In this document: one piece after another, positions 32,624-41,806 of the stretch
Position numbering within the stretch: the first letter of the stretch is position 1
Layout: every line of letters begins with the position of its first letter
Assembly (NCBI GenBank): GCA_964489705.1
Contig: CAZAZQ010000016.1
Span: 9,233-73,232 of the forward strand
From: CAZAZQ01 sp964489705
Lineage (GTDB): Bacteria; Zixibacteria; MSB-5A5; GN15; FEB-12
DNA: 64,000 bases
Direction of reading: 5' to 3'
Position numbers and translations under genes: made by a program
Notes under the pieces: model-generated
Database searches by the model: none
What the model was told of the DNA's origin: nothing
Seen by the model: only the letters and a program-made list of their open reading frames with translations

Positions 32624-34249
32624 TTAGAGCGCACCTGTAGCTTTGATAACGGCTGGGATGGTGCGAACCAAGATTTTCGCATCTTCCCATAACGACCAGT
32701 TTTCAATATACTGTAAATCAAGCCTCATCCACTGGTCAAAGTCAATATGATTTCTGCCGTTGATTTGCCATAGGCAGGTAATGCCCGGCTTTATCGACAG
32801 GCGCCGATGTTGCCACGGTTCGTATTGTACGACTTCTTTGGGTAAAGGCGGTCGCGGTCCCACCAGCGACATATCGCCTTTGAGGACGTTGAAAAACTGC
32901 GGCACTTCGTCAATGGAGTATTTCCGCAAAATTCTGCCGACGCGGGTAATGCGGGGATCGTTTTTCGCTTTGAAAACCGGTCCCGACATGACGTTTAACT
33001 CTTTCAATAACTCCTGCTGCTTTTCGGCGTCGCTGTGCATGGTGCGGAATTTGTAAAGTAAAAACGTTCTGCCATGGAGTCCCGAGCGACGCTGCTTGAA
33101 GAGAATCGGTCCCGGACTGTCGAGTTTAATCGCAACGGCAGCCGCTAACATAAGGGGCGCCGTCAAGACGATTCCCACCAATGCGCCGATTTTGTCCATG
33201 GTGTTTTTTATCAGCCATGCCAGTTTATTGTCGGAAACACCTTGATGCCGTAAAAGCGGCAGGTTGCCAATTTCTCCCAACCGAACCGAGCTGAGGGTAT
33301 TGGTGTACAGGAGCGGGGAAAAACAGAGCGGTACTCCCATCGCTTCCGCCGTTTCGACGACGCCGTGAAGGTGCGGGAAATCTTCCGCTTCCACGGCGAT
33401 GACCAAAGCATCGACTTGTTCGGCAGCAATAAGCTTTTCCAGTATATCAGGGCTGCCGAGAAGAGGAATGTCGCGATACCGCCAGAAGCCGGTTTTCCGG
33501 TAATCAAGAAATCCTTTGATGGAAACATCGAGCTCCGGACTGTTCAAGATGGCGTCAGTGAGTTGCTTGGCATGGTCGCCGGTTCCGAGAATGACGATTT
33601 CTTGTTTCCGAAGAGAAGGTTTTGACACGGAGGTCGTTATGCCGCTCTTGAGCGTCAGTTGAGCAAGGAAATACCAGCCGAGCTGCAAGCAAAGATTACC
33701 GATAAAGAAGACTCCCGCCGTCAGGCGCGGGAAATTCCAGTCGAAGAGATACGCTCCGACAATAAGCCCTGCGGTGAGCAGGCTTTCATCTCGGAGAACC
33801 TGCCGCACCCGTTTGCGAATCGGATAGGCGGCAAACACCGAGGGGGGGGAAGAAAAGTAGCCTACCGACAAGCGGACGGCAATCAGCATTCCCACCAAGG
33901 GAAAAGGGAAAGGTTTGAGGATATCAGTCAGAGCTAAGGAGGTTCCCAGTGCCAGAAGTGAAAGCAACGTGGTGCCGGTGGTGCCCAGCAGTTGGAAAAA
34001 GAGCTTCCGTGCCCATTGCCGGGCGAAGGAGGATTGTTTTGGTTTAGGTGAAGGTGAATAACGAGAAAAAGGGTATTTTTCGGAGGCTTTGCCTTGCGTG
34101 GAGTCGGCAGAGGATGATTCTCTGGAAGAAGGAGTTGACGGTTGGGTGAATTCTTCCTCAATCTGTTCAATGACAGATTGAACGCTGGTAGAATCATCCG
34201 TGATTCCTTCTTGTTGCCTGAATGCCGTGTCAGTCCGTGCCATGGACAT
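32624..34249 (-). CDS. Polyprenyl-phosphate sugar-1-phosphate transferase (WbaP/WcaJ type)
   Basis: Initiates exopolysaccharide repeat-unit assembly by moving a sugar-1-phosphate onto undecaprenyl phosphate at the inner membrane. 541 residues: a long Ser/Pro/Gln-rich cytoplasmic N-terminus (1-75), four membrane helices (about 85-215), a CoA-binding-like Rossmann domain (IVILGTGDHAKQL), then a re-entrant helix and the catalytic bacterial sugar transferase domain. Signatures: FKQRRSGLHGRTFLLYKFRT, DPRITRVGRILRKYSIDEVP, MSLVGPRPPLPKEV and KPGITCLWQINGRN. The donor sugar cannot be told. It follows the pseudo-aminotransferase by 93 bases. Confidence 0.92.
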   Translation of the reverse strand: MSMARTDTAFRQQEGITDDSTSVQSVIEQIEEEFTQPSTPSSRESSSADSTQGKASEKYPFSRYSPSPKPKQSSFARQWARKLFFQLLGTTGTTLLSLLALGTSLALTDILKPFPFPLVGMLIAVRLSVGYFSSPPSVFAAYPIRKRVRQVLRDESLLTAGLIVGAYLFDWNFPRLTAGVFFIGNLCLQLGWYFLAQLTLKSGITTSVSKPSLRKQEIVILGTGDHAKQLTDAILNSPELDVSIKGFLDYRKTGFWRYRDIPLLGSPDILEKLIAAEQVDALVIAVEAEDFPHLHGVVETAEAMGVPLCFSPLLYTNTLSSVRLGEIGNLPLLRHQGVSDNKLAWLIKNTMDKIGALVGIVLTAPLMLAAAVAIKLDSPGPILFKQRRSGLHGRTFLLYKFRTMHSDAEKQQELLKELNVMSGPVFKAKNDPRITRVGRILRKYSIDEVPQFFNVLKGDMSLVGPRPPLPKEVVQYEPWQHRRLSIKPGITCLWQINGRNHIDFDQWMRLDLQYIENWSLWEDAKILVRTIPAVIKATGAL

Positions 34250-34342
34250 TTTCTTTGTCTAACGCCCCTTATTTCAGCCGGTCGGAAGCTTGAGCTTCCT
34301 TTCCTGAGTTGCCTGCAGTTTGAGAGTTGTGACACCCCCGTG

Positions 34343-35425
34343 CTATTTTATTTCGGCAACTTCAGGTGATTTCTTCACCGGTGTTGAAGTCAATTCTTCT
34401 ACCCTGGTCCGCTTCCTTTCCGTTACCTTTTGTGCTTGGTCTTGTTTGGTCGGATATTCTTTTTGCCCCGAGCGCAAGGTGACAGCCCGGCGGTCGAGAG
34501 TTTTCATCCGGTAATAGGCGGGCGGCATCTTCTTGAACGCTTCAAGGAGCCGGTCGTTGGAATAGGGCGACTGGAGACGGTAGCGCATATAGTGTTTCAA
34601 TTGGGGATAGCCGTCGAGATTGTCGACCGGGGTCTTGTAGCTTGCCAAGAAATTACCCACCTGGGTAGGATCGGCAACCCGCAAGAGAATAAAGTCGGTT
34701 GCCGTGATGCGGCACTGCACATGCAGTCGATTCAAAGCGGTCGCCACCCGCAGCGATTCCTCGTGAATGTGGTGCAGGTGCTGGGAGAGCTCTTTCTCGT
34801 TCACCAAGGTGGTGTAAATCGTTTTCCGCATGGTGGAGGAAAACGGTTTTTCGAGGATAGAGCTTTTCACGATGTTGATGGTTTCAGGTGCCGCCAGGAT
34901 AAAGCCGCTGTCGGAAGAGGTGACACCGAAGGAGGAGGTGAAGGAGCGGATGATGATGACGTTGGTCAGCAAATCCACCAAGGGGAACGCCGAAATGCCG
35001 TAGAAGTCGTAGTAGTACTCATCCACGATAAGCGTTCCCTGGGGGACGGTGCGGGCGAGCCGTTCCAAGTCGGAAACGGCGAAGTGTGCGCCGGTTATTT
35101 TGTTGGGATTTGCGACGTAGACGATATCGTGGGGAGAAGAGATAATCTTCAGGACGTTTTGAATGTCCGAAGAAAACGGCGACGGTCCCAAAACTTCAAT
35201 CAACTCGATTTCCGCTCGGTTGGCGGCGAGTTCCACGTCCGGCGTGACATGACCGCAGGTAATCAAGCGAGAGGCTGGTTTATACTGGGTTTTGAGAAGT
35301 TCGGCGAAGAACGTGGAAAAATCTGCAAAAGAGAAAATCGAATTTCGTGTCGTCATGACCTTGCGGGCAATGAGAGCGGTGATATCGTCCGCGCCGGTTC
35401 CGGTCATAGCTTTTGACAACAACAT
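34343..35425 (-). CDS. Aminotransferase-fold protein lacking the PLP lysine (pseudo-enzyme)
   Basis: 360 residues from the ATG at 35425 (GGAAAGGTAAGAGTC before it); an upstream TTG frame is less likely. The protein aligns by eye with HisC-like fold-type I aminotransferases: NPNKITGA (usual NPNNPTG), VDEYYYDF with the ring-nitrogen Asp135, then RSFTSSFG where family members have R-T-x-S-K-A-F-G. The Schiff-base lysine is Ser164, and the following phosphate-binding GLRxGY is SSDSGF. It is therefore unlikely to transaminate. A basic, proline/threonine-rich tail (about 310-360) is extra. It sits behind a sigma-54-type promoter and ahead of exopolysaccharide genes, suggesting a structural or regulatory role there. 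Confidence 0.7.
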   Translation of the reverse strand: MLLSKAMTGTGADDITALIARKVMTTRNSIFSFADFSTFFAELLKTQYKPASRLITCGHVTPDVELAANRAEIELIEVLGPSPFSSDIQNVLKIISSPHDIVYVANPNKITGAHFAVSDLERLARTVPQGTLIVDEYYYDFYGISAFPLVDLLTNVIIIRSFTSSFGVTSSDSGFILAAPETINIVKSSILEKPFSSTMRKTIYTTLVNEKELSQHLHHIHEESLRVATALNRLHVQCRITATDFILLRVADPTQVGNFLASYKTPVDNLDGYPQLKHYMRYRLQSPYSNDRLLEAFKKMPPAYYRMKTLDRRAVTLRSGQKEYPTKQDQAQKVTERKRTRVEELTSTPVKKSPEVAEIK

Positions 35426-35543
35426 GACTCTTACCTTTCCATTGGGGAAGGTACTCACCGCGTGATGCCGCTTTATTGAGCCTCCATGCTTCAAGCGGGA
35501 GATACTCGTTCCCTGATTATCTGTTTACTCTCTCGAAATGAAT

Positions 35544-35560
35544 TGCAAAGCGGATGCCAA
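35544..35560 (-). promoter_or_regulatory. Sigma-54-type promoter (-24/-12) for the pseudo-aminotransferase and EPS genes
   Basis: Minus-strand TTGGCATCCGCTTTGCA: GG and GC elements exactly 10 bases apart, close to TTGGCAC-N5-TTGC. It is 119 bases ahead of the start at 35425 and after the terminator of the upstream gene. A second match is at 38244-38259. Confidence 0.65.
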
Positions 35561-35712
35561 GCTGTGCATTTATTGCGCACGGCAGCGTATTGTGTTGTCA
35601 GGCAGCCGGTTACATGCAAAATACGGGGTGGCGGCGAGCGGAAAGGGTAGGGTTGCCTTTTGGGAAAAGAAATAAAATTTCCCATTGAGGTTGAAAAAAA
35701 TTCCATGGTAAA

Positions 35713-35750
35713 AAAACAACCGCCGGCAGTGTGACCAGCCGGCGGCTTTT
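35713..35750. terminator. Bidirectional intrinsic terminator after the Wza-like gene
   Basis: CCGCCGGC (35720-35727), ten-base loop, GCCGGCGG (35738-35745). TTGTTTTTTT follows on the minus strand, CTTTTT on the plus strand. It separates the Wza-like gene from the sigma-54 promoter of the next unit. Confidence 0.88.
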
Positions 35751-35794
35751 TGGGAAGGTAAGAAAAGTACAGAGATAAACCGATGTGCGTTTTC

Positions 35795-38167
35795 TTACAG
35801 CTTTGACACGACGTAAATCGAGGTGAGCACTCCGGTCGTCGCGCTCATGGCGGTCGCAAAGGTCTTGAGCCAATTACGCTCTTTCTCGATCTTGGTCGGG
35901 ACGATTATGATATCTCCCAGTTCGACTTTTTTCTTCAACGTTCCCCGCCCCGAAATGACTTCTCCGCCCGCGCGGACCAGGCGGACTTCTTTTTTGTCCG
36001 AGCGACGGGTGAAATTTCCGGCGTGCTCGATGTAGTACTTGACATTTTTTCCGGGGACGAACTTTATCGTGCCGTTGGCGCCGACGGCACCCATCACGGA
36101 GATACCCGAGGGAACGGAGGGGACAAAGATGTGGTCGTTCGGTTCCAGAATGACGTCCCCTTCGGCACCTTGGCTGGCGATAATTTTTTCGATGTCGATA
36201 ATCACCCGGTTCAAAGAGTTGAAATTATATTGAAAGATATTTTGTTGAACCAAATTTCCCAACGAGTCTTCCACCAACGGTCGGGACTTCTCCAAAAGCT
36301 CGGGGACTTTTTGCCGCTCCAACTGCTTGCTGATGGATCGGCGTTCGAAAACGATTCCTTTGGGAAAGGCGTTCGGGGTAAATCCACCCGCCCGTTGCAA
36401 AAGATGGTAAAGCGTTTCATCTCGGCTGGAAAGGGTATATTTTCCGGGGAACTTGACTTCGCCTTCAATGGTTACCGTTCGGTTGATTTCCCATTCGGGG
36501 ATTTGTCGAATATATAGGTGGTCGTCTTCACACAGGTAAACCGGCTCATGTTCCCCTTCGAGTTTCACGTACAAGAGGGAAACGTTTCCCAGAGAATCGA
36601 GCCGGGCTATTTCCGCTTCGCGTCGATCGGCGCCGCGGGTGAACGAACCGGCAAGGAAAATGAGGTCTTGGACGGTCATATTATCATACAGTGGATATCT
36701 GCCCGGTTTGTTGACCTCTCCTTCGATGTAGACGTACTTGTCCCGCTCCACTTCGTTGATGGAGTAAATATGCAACGAATCCCGGTCTTGCAGGAGCATA
36801 TCGCTTTTCCCAGCAAGAACGTCGCGCAGGTTTATGGGAATAACCTTGACGCGGCGGTCGGGATAGCGGCGGAACAAGTCGGCACGGTCGAAGAAGACGT
36901 CGTACGGTTGGAGTTGTCCGCGCTTAATCAAGTCGGAAACCCGGGTGGAGTCGTTTCGCTCGTAATAACCGGGATGTTTGACGTGACCGTTGATTGCCAC
37001 CATGTTGGTTTTCAAATCGAAAATCGAAAAGACCGTCAGCCGGTCGCCGTCTCGTAACACAATATTTGTGGTGTCATTGTTGTGAGGATTGAGATTCAAA
37101 TCCAGCACTTCCCATTCCCCGTTGTCGGAAATCCGTTCCAACATAACCCGTTCCAAGTGCGCCAAAGGAGTGGGGTTTCCGGCTAACGCCAACAAATCGA
37201 ACGCTGTCTCGCCGCCTTTCAATTCGTATATGGCGGGGCGGTTGACTTCTCCTCGGATAGCCACCCGCGGACCCGCTACCGGGACGAAAACGACGTCGCC
37301 GGTCTGGAGACGCACGTCGGTGGAATTGTCTCCCTTCAGGAGCAAATCATACAGATCGACAAAGGCGTGAGGCTTGCCGTTGCGCATGAGCTTGATGCTG
37401 CGCATGGAGCCGCGTTCGTTGGGTCCTCCGGCGATGTAGATGGCGTTAAACAACGAGGTCAACGACGAGACGGTATACGCCCCAGGTTTTTTCACTTCTC
37501 CGGTCACGTAAATGCGGATGGAACGAATTTTTCCCAAGGAGACCGTCAGGTCGAACTCCGAGTACGCCTGGGAGAATCGTTTTTTTGCGGTCTTCTTGAA
37601 TTGTTCGAGGGTGAGTCCCCAGGCGATGATTTCACCGATGCGGGGGATGAAAACTTTCCCTTCCCGGTCGACGGTCAGGTTGAATTCCCGGTCGACCCGT
37701 CCCCAGAGGTAGATGATAATGTTATCTCCAGGTCCAAGGAGGTAATCGTCCGCCGATGCCACGTCTGCAGGAGGAATGGCTTCTTGTGGCGAGCGGAAGA
37801 GCTCCATACCGAACGGTTGCAGAGTGGAAAAGGGAGCCATTTGTTCCATGAAACCGGGAGGGAGAGCCGGTTCCTTCGACGCTTGTTCGTGCGAGAGGTT
37901 CCGAGGGTTGTCATCGCGGGCGGGTTCTTTCTTCCCACTTACGGGGAGGTCAGAGGCGCTTGGAGAAAGGGTATCATTGAAAATAGGCGGGGTTTGGTAA
38001 TACGTCGTCCCTTGGTTTTGGGAATGTTGTTTTTTGTATTTCTCCAATAACTGAAGTTTTTCGCTGTCGAGCAGGTCGTTGAGATCTTGTGCCGCCAGCA
38101 CTTTGAACCAGTTAAGGGAGACCAGAACAATTACCAACAAAAGAAACAGGAAAATTTTCACTTTCAT
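35795..38167 (-). CDS. Wza-like polysaccharide export protein with multiple SLBB domains
   Basis: 790 residues, about twice the size of E. coli Wza. An N-terminal hydrophobic segment (1-26) is followed by a Gln/Pro/Ser-rich linker and the poly-export domain (YLLGPGDNIIIYLWGRVD, about 145-220). Then come about six SLBB repeats, each of the type 'V.I.GEV..PG.Y.L' (IRIYVTGEVKKPGAYTV, VAIRGEVNRPAIYEL, VAINGHVKHPGYYE, YVYIEGEVNKPGRYPL, VTIEGEVKFPGKYTL). A C-terminal helix ends SATTGVLTSIYVVSKL. Probably the outer-membrane/periplasmic export channel for the exopolysaccharide made by the genes downstream. Sigma-54-type promoter at 38244-38259. Confidence 0.9.
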   Translation of the reverse strand: MKVKIFLFLLLVIVLVSLNWFKVLAAQDLNDLLDSEKLQLLEKYKKQHSQNQGTTYYQTPPIFNDTLSPSASDLPVSGKKEPARDDNPRNLSHEQASKEPALPPGFMEQMAPFSTLQPFGMELFRSPQEAIPPADVASADDYLLGPGDNIIIYLWGRVDREFNLTVDREGKVFIPRIGEIIAWGLTLEQFKKTAKKRFSQAYSEFDLTVSLGKIRSIRIYVTGEVKKPGAYTVSSLTSLFNAIYIAGGPNERGSMRSIKLMRNGKPHAFVDLYDLLLKGDNSTDVRLQTGDVVFVPVAGPRVAIRGEVNRPAIYELKGGETAFDLLALAGNPTPLAHLERVMLERISDNGEWEVLDLNLNPHNNDTTNIVLRDGDRLTVFSIFDLKTNMVAINGHVKHPGYYERNDSTRVSDLIKRGQLQPYDVFFDRADLFRRYPDRRVKVIPINLRDVLAGKSDMLLQDRDSLHIYSINEVERDKYVYIEGEVNKPGRYPLYDNMTVQDLIFLAGSFTRGADRREAEIARLDSLGNVSLLYVKLEGEHEPVYLCEDDHLYIRQIPEWEINRTVTIEGEVKFPGKYTLSSRDETLYHLLQRAGGFTPNAFPKGIVFERRSISKQLERQKVPELLEKSRPLVEDSLGNLVQQNIFQYNFNSLNRVIIDIEKIIASQGAEGDVILEPNDHIFVPSVPSGISVMGAVGANGTIKFVPGKNVKYYIEHAGNFTRRSDKKEVRLVRAGGEVISGRGTLKKKVELGDIIIVPTKIEKERNWLKTFATAMSATTGVLTSIYVVSKL

Positions 38168-38243
38168 AGTTTACCTTCCCATGGTATTGCGGTTAATCAC
38201 TTTTCTTACCCAAAAAGTTTTCGCTTCCAATGCGAAGAGCAAA

Positions 38244-38259
38244 GCAAGCCTGATGCCAA
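38244..38259 (-). promoter_or_regulatory. Sigma-54-type promoter (-24/-12) for the Wza-like gene
   Basis: Minus-strand TTGGCATCAGGCTTGC, followed by TTT, with GG and GC 10 bases apart; 76 bases before the start at 38167. It shares TTGGCAT with the promoter at 35544-35560. Confidence 0.75.
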
Positions 38260-38679
38260 ATGAATGTGATTGTGTAACTGTATGCCGCTCACCGGCATAC
38301 AGAATTGAAAGGAGAGCAGCTCGACTCGAAGAAGCGAAAAATAGGTCAGAGCTTTCCGTTGAAATCGGAAGAATTTTCCGTTTCGGAAAGGAGGAAGGGA
38401 TGTTTTTTTCTTTTATGTTTTCCCTTGCGTATTCGTCCTTTGTGGTGAAGATGAGAGAGGGAAGGAAAAATAATTGAGCGGCTGAAAAAAAAGCATATCC
38501 CTTGACAAGGGGAAGCGGTTGTTATACCTTGACGTTCAATCCTCGGGGTGACGCCCGGGGAGAGAGTAAGAGAACTGTAAAGACAGCAATAAGATGGAGC
38601 CTTGAACAAGGCGGTTGCGTGATACGGTGCTTTTGTGATAAGTGGAAAGATGGAACAAAAACGTGGTAAGGATAAAAAT
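38260..38679. other. Intergenic region between divergent EPS and porin genes
   Basis: About 420 bases with no supported gene. It holds the upstream region of the sigma-54 promoter, where an enhancer-binding protein would act, and the candidate plus-strand promoter at 38502. A possible short in-frame N-terminal extension of the porin gene from 38635 lacks a ribosome site. Confidence 0.5.
38502..38530 (+). promoter_or_regulatory. Candidate sigma-70 promoter for the FadL-like/esterase-like unit
   Basis: TTGACA (38502-38507), 17 bases, TACCTT (38525-38530); TATACC two bases earlier would give a 15-base spacer. About 150 bases before the ATG at 38680. Confidence 0.4.
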
Positions 38680-40185
38680 ATGGAGATGAGAATGGGAATT
38701 GGGAAATTCTCCGTTATTCTTCTGGCTGTCATCGTTATATGTTCATCTGGGTTATCAGCGAGCGGATTTGAAAACTCCGGAGTAGGAACAAAGGCGAGAG
38801 GAATGGCAGGAGCTTTTCGAGCTGTTGCGAACGATTGGACGGCGGCGTATTACAACCCGGCCGGGTATGCCTTCCTGTATGACAACCAGTTGGGCGGTAA
38901 CGTAGCCCTGAGACATTGGCGAGATGAAATCACTCCTGCTTATAAGTGGGGCGGCATTTACGAAACCGGTATGTTCAACGACCAAGCGGATTATAACAAC
39001 CACGAGATTTTGTCGTTACCCGCCGCCGGTTTTGTCGTCCGGCTGCCCGTGTGGGGCGAGACGGTTTTCGGTTTGTCGGCGTATCAACCGTTCGACTACA
39101 ATATAACGTGGAAGTTGTACGAGCCGTTGGCGGCATATAACGACAGTCTCAGCGTGGCGGACGATCAGTATCGGAACAATTTGGACGTGGTCGCTTTTCA
39201 GTTGACGGCGGCTCGGGAATTTTCCGAAGACGAATTGTCGTTGGGTATCGGGTTACAGATTCTTCGCGGCGACTTGGTGTTCAACAACTTGGTTTTTCGT
39301 GACAATCCCTTGCGGGCGATGGCTGATACCACTCAGGACTTGTGGGTGCGTCCGTACGAGAAAATCAGCGTCTTTAACCACAATGACGGTTACGGCTGGG
39401 GCTTCGGTTTGAGCTTCGGGGCGCTGTGGAAAGTAAACGAAAAATTGAATGCTGCGGCGACGGTTCGGGTGCCGTTCAACATCACCATCAGCGGGCAGAG
39501 TAATTCCCAATACTATATGCCGAAAAATCAGACCCTCCGCGATAAGAACGACTCGGTTTGGGTGCGTTTCCCCGGAACCGTCGGGTACCTGTTTTTGTCG
39601 GGTTCGAAGATTATCGACTATGCCGATTTCGAAACCACTCTCAAACTTCCGCCCTCGGTTGCTTTCGGGTTTGCGTATGACGTGGGCGAAAAGCTCAAGG
39701 TCGCCCTCGATGCGGAGTATACTTTCTGGTCGACGTTCGACGGTTTCACCTTTACCTACACCAACCACCGCGGTTTGTCGGGGGTGGCGGATACGGCGCA
39801 GATCGCCCACGATTTCTTCACCGCCGATTACAGCTATCCGGTGGAGTGGAAAAATACGGGGAAGGTTATGCTGGGAGCGACCTACGAGTATTCTCCTCAC
39901 ATGACGTTTCTTGGCGGGGTCTCGCTTGACCAGTCCCCCGCTCGTGAGGTGAAACAGTTCACCCCCTTGTTCGTGGATACGGGGGATAAGTTGGGCTTAT
40001 CGGCGGGATGTATTTTCCATATTGACCGGTGGGATCTCGGGCTTGTCAGCAGTTATACCAAGTATCCCGACCTCACCGTTCCGACTCCAGACACGTTTGG
40101 GGAAGAAGAGGATTTCATGTACTTTCCCGGCGATTACAAGGCGGCTATGTATGAAACAATCTTGTCATTTAATTATCGATTTTAA
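38680..40185 (+). CDS. OmpP1/FadL-family outer-membrane transport protein
   Basis: 501 residues from ATG 38680, preceded by AAGGAT. After the signal peptide (to about SGLSASG) the mature start FENSGVGTKARGMAGAFRAV and DWTAAYYNPAGYAFL is the FadL hatch signature. Barrel strands with aromatic ends follow, and the C-terminus YETILSFNYRF ends in a terminal aromatic as outer-membrane barrels do. FadL proteins take up hydrophobic compounds; the ligand is unknown. The esterase-like lipoprotein begins 15 bases downstream, so the two may work together. Confidence 0.85.
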   Translation: MEMRMGIGKFSVILLAVIVICSSGLSASGFENSGVGTKARGMAGAFRAVANDWTAAYYNPAGYAFLYDNQLGGNVALRHWRDEITPAYKWGGIYETGMFNDQADYNNHEILSLPAAGFVVRLPVWGETVFGLSAYQPFDYNITWKLYEPLAAYNDSLSVADDQYRNNLDVVAFQLTAAREFSEDELSLGIGLQILRGDLVFNNLVFRDNPLRAMADTTQDLWVRPYEKISVFNHNDGYGWGFGLSFGALWKVNEKLNAAATVRVPFNITISGQSNSQYYMPKNQTLRDKNDSVWVRFPGTVGYLFLSGSKIIDYADFETTLKLPPSVAFGFAYDVGEKLKVALDAEYTFWSTFDGFTFTYTNHRGLSGVADTAQIAHDFFTADYSYPVEWKNTGKVMLGATYEYSPHMTFLGGVSLDQSPAREVKQFTPLFVDTGDKLGLSAGCIFHIDRWDLGLVSSYTKYPDLTVPTPDTFGEEEDFMYFPGDYKAAMYETILSFNYRF

Positions 40186-40200
40186 GGGAGGAGGTCAGGG

Positions 40201-41745
40201 ATGTTAAAAACCATTATCAGTTTGATCCTTGCGGCAACTCTGGCTTTCGTTATGATAGAGGGTTGTACCGATCGCGGTACCAATTCATCCGGGAAAGTAA
40301 CCAGCGGCGGGCAGTTGATGGAAGGACTCGACCATGATTTCTTTCAGGAGCTCTATCTCCAGATAGGACGGAACACCAGTGTCTTCCACGGCACCCGCGT
40401 TCCGTTGCAGATTAAGATGTACGTTCCGGAGATATCTATTCCATGGATAAATCCCGGCGCCCAGCCGGAACCGGTACCGTTGTTAGTTCTTCTTCCGCCA
40501 CAGGACGGAAACGCTTATTATTTCTTTAACCACGGTTTGTTGCAGTTAGCAAACGAATTGATTGCCGAGGGAACCATCAAGCCGATGGCGATTGCCTGTG
40601 TGGAAAACGACCCCTTCTTCGGCGGTTATTTCTATGCCGGTAGAAGTTTCCCTGCGGGGGATTATGATACCCTTATCGGTGGAACTTTGATTGAATATTT
40701 ATATGATAATAGCCAAGGTATTTTGAGCCGTTCCTTACCAGCCGGTATCGGCGGAGTGGGAATGGGAGGATATGGCGCTTTTCGGGCGGCTTTGATGCAC
40801 GAGGGCGTATTTACCTCAATTTCCGTCACGGACGGTCCGTATGATTTTGACGGTTCCGCTCAATACAGCGGACTTGATGACCTGTTCGAGGAAGTCCTGA
40901 ACGAACAGGGACTGTTGGGTGGGACGAGCGAACCGCCTGAGATCGATACCTTCTGGGAGCACAGTGTCTGGCAATATGATACAACCGGTTGGGATTGCAC
41001 CAACTGGTCGGTCGATACGACGTGGGATTGTACGGCATGGGATGTCGATACCCTGACCGGTGACTCGACCTGTACCGATTCGACGGCGACCATCGATTCG
41101 ACCTGTATCGATTCAACGGCGGTAATCGATTCAACGTACTACGATTCGCTCATTTCGTATATTGATACCACCTGGCCTCCCTCTTGGCGCAACAACTTCG
41201 ACACGGCGGGAGTGTGGCATCTGTCCCGGTTGTTTATCGGTGGTGCTTTGGCGTTTTCTCCCCATGACACTTTTATTGATACCACCAACACCTTTACGTA
41301 CTATCCTTTGGACGGTACACATTCTATCAATATACCCGATTCCCAACGGTTTGTCCTCGATGATACGGTGACGTTGATTACCGATGTCGTGACGCTCAAT
41401 CAATTTGATTTCGATTTCCACTTGCCGTTTGACAGCAGCGGGCAAGCCTACGCTCCTATCTGGAATATGTGGCTGGCGAATAACTTGGAAACTATTCTTG
41501 CCGACAGTGGTGCCGCTCAGCTCGACGGTGTCAAGATGTGGTTCGGCATTACCTCGGATTACTCGTTCGGTAATTATCACGACCAAACCTTATCATGGAT
41601 ACAGACGCTGCGTGATAACGGATTCTCCCCCACGATATATGAATACCAAGGATATCCCGGGAATCCGGCAACCAACGATCAATATCTTTATGATATCATG
41701 CGTGAGATGTTGATATTCCATTCAAAAGCCTTTGAAGGGAATTAG
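40201..41745 (+). CDS. Esterase-D-like lipoprotein with lost catalytic residues and a Thr/Asp repeat insert
   Basis: 514 residues. Signal peptide with a cysteine in MIEGCTDRG (about residue 22), probably lipidated. The body resembles putative esterase (EstD/tributyrin esterase) folds: PLLVLLPPQDGN, then IGGVGMGGYGAFRAAL, where the usual G-x-S-M-G-G nucleophile serine is glycine. The C-terminus YQGYPGNPATNDQYLYDIMR lacks the histidine of the usual 'GGH.W..W'. Between the halves (about 255-325) lies a low-complexity insert built from DSTxxIDST and WDCTxWxVDT units. Lipolytic activity is unlikely; surface binding is more plausible. It forms a unit with the FadL-like gene and ends at a strong terminator. 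Confidence 0.65.
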   Translation: MLKTIISLILAATLAFVMIEGCTDRGTNSSGKVTSGGQLMEGLDHDFFQELYLQIGRNTSVFHGTRVPLQIKMYVPEISIPWINPGAQPEPVPLLVLLPPQDGNAYYFFNHGLLQLANELIAEGTIKPMAIACVENDPFFGGYFYAGRSFPAGDYDTLIGGTLIEYLYDNSQGILSRSLPAGIGGVGMGGYGAFRAALMHEGVFTSISVTDGPYDFDGSAQYSGLDDLFEEVLNEQGLLGGTSEPPEIDTFWEHSVWQYDTTGWDCTNWSVDTTWDCTAWDVDTLTGDSTCTDSTATIDSTCIDSTAVIDSTYYDSLISYIDTTWPPSWRNNFDTAGVWHLSRLFIGGALAFSPHDTFIDTTNTFTYYPLDGTHSINIPDSQRFVLDDTVTLITDVVTLNQFDFDFHLPFDSSGQAYAPIWNMWLANNLETILADSGAAQLDGVKMWFGITSDYSFGNYHDQTLSWIQTLRDNGFSPTIYEYQGYPGNPATNDQYLYDIMREMLIFHSKAFEGN

Positions 41746-41765
41746 AATTCAACCTTAGCAAATAG

Positions 41766-41797
41766 CCCGGAGGAGAAAGTTTCCCTCCGGGTTTTTT
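41766..41797 (+). terminator. Intrinsic terminator after the esterase-like gene
   Basis: CCCGGAGG (41766-41773), loop, CCTCCGGG (41784-41791), then TTTTTT. It ends 9 bases before the deacetylase start. Confidence 0.92.
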
Positions 41798-41806
41798 CAT
41801 GGGAAG

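Noticed and set aside
35500..35790. c-di-GMP riboswitch ahead of the exopolysaccharide genes
   Set aside because: No match to the conserved GEMM core on either strand; the region is better explained by a terminator and a sigma-54 promoter.
41060..41150. Minisatellite-type insertion in the esterase-like gene
   Set aside because: The GATTCGAC units keep the reading frame and encode a coherent Thr/Asp linker, so it is treated as part of the gene and not as a mobile element.
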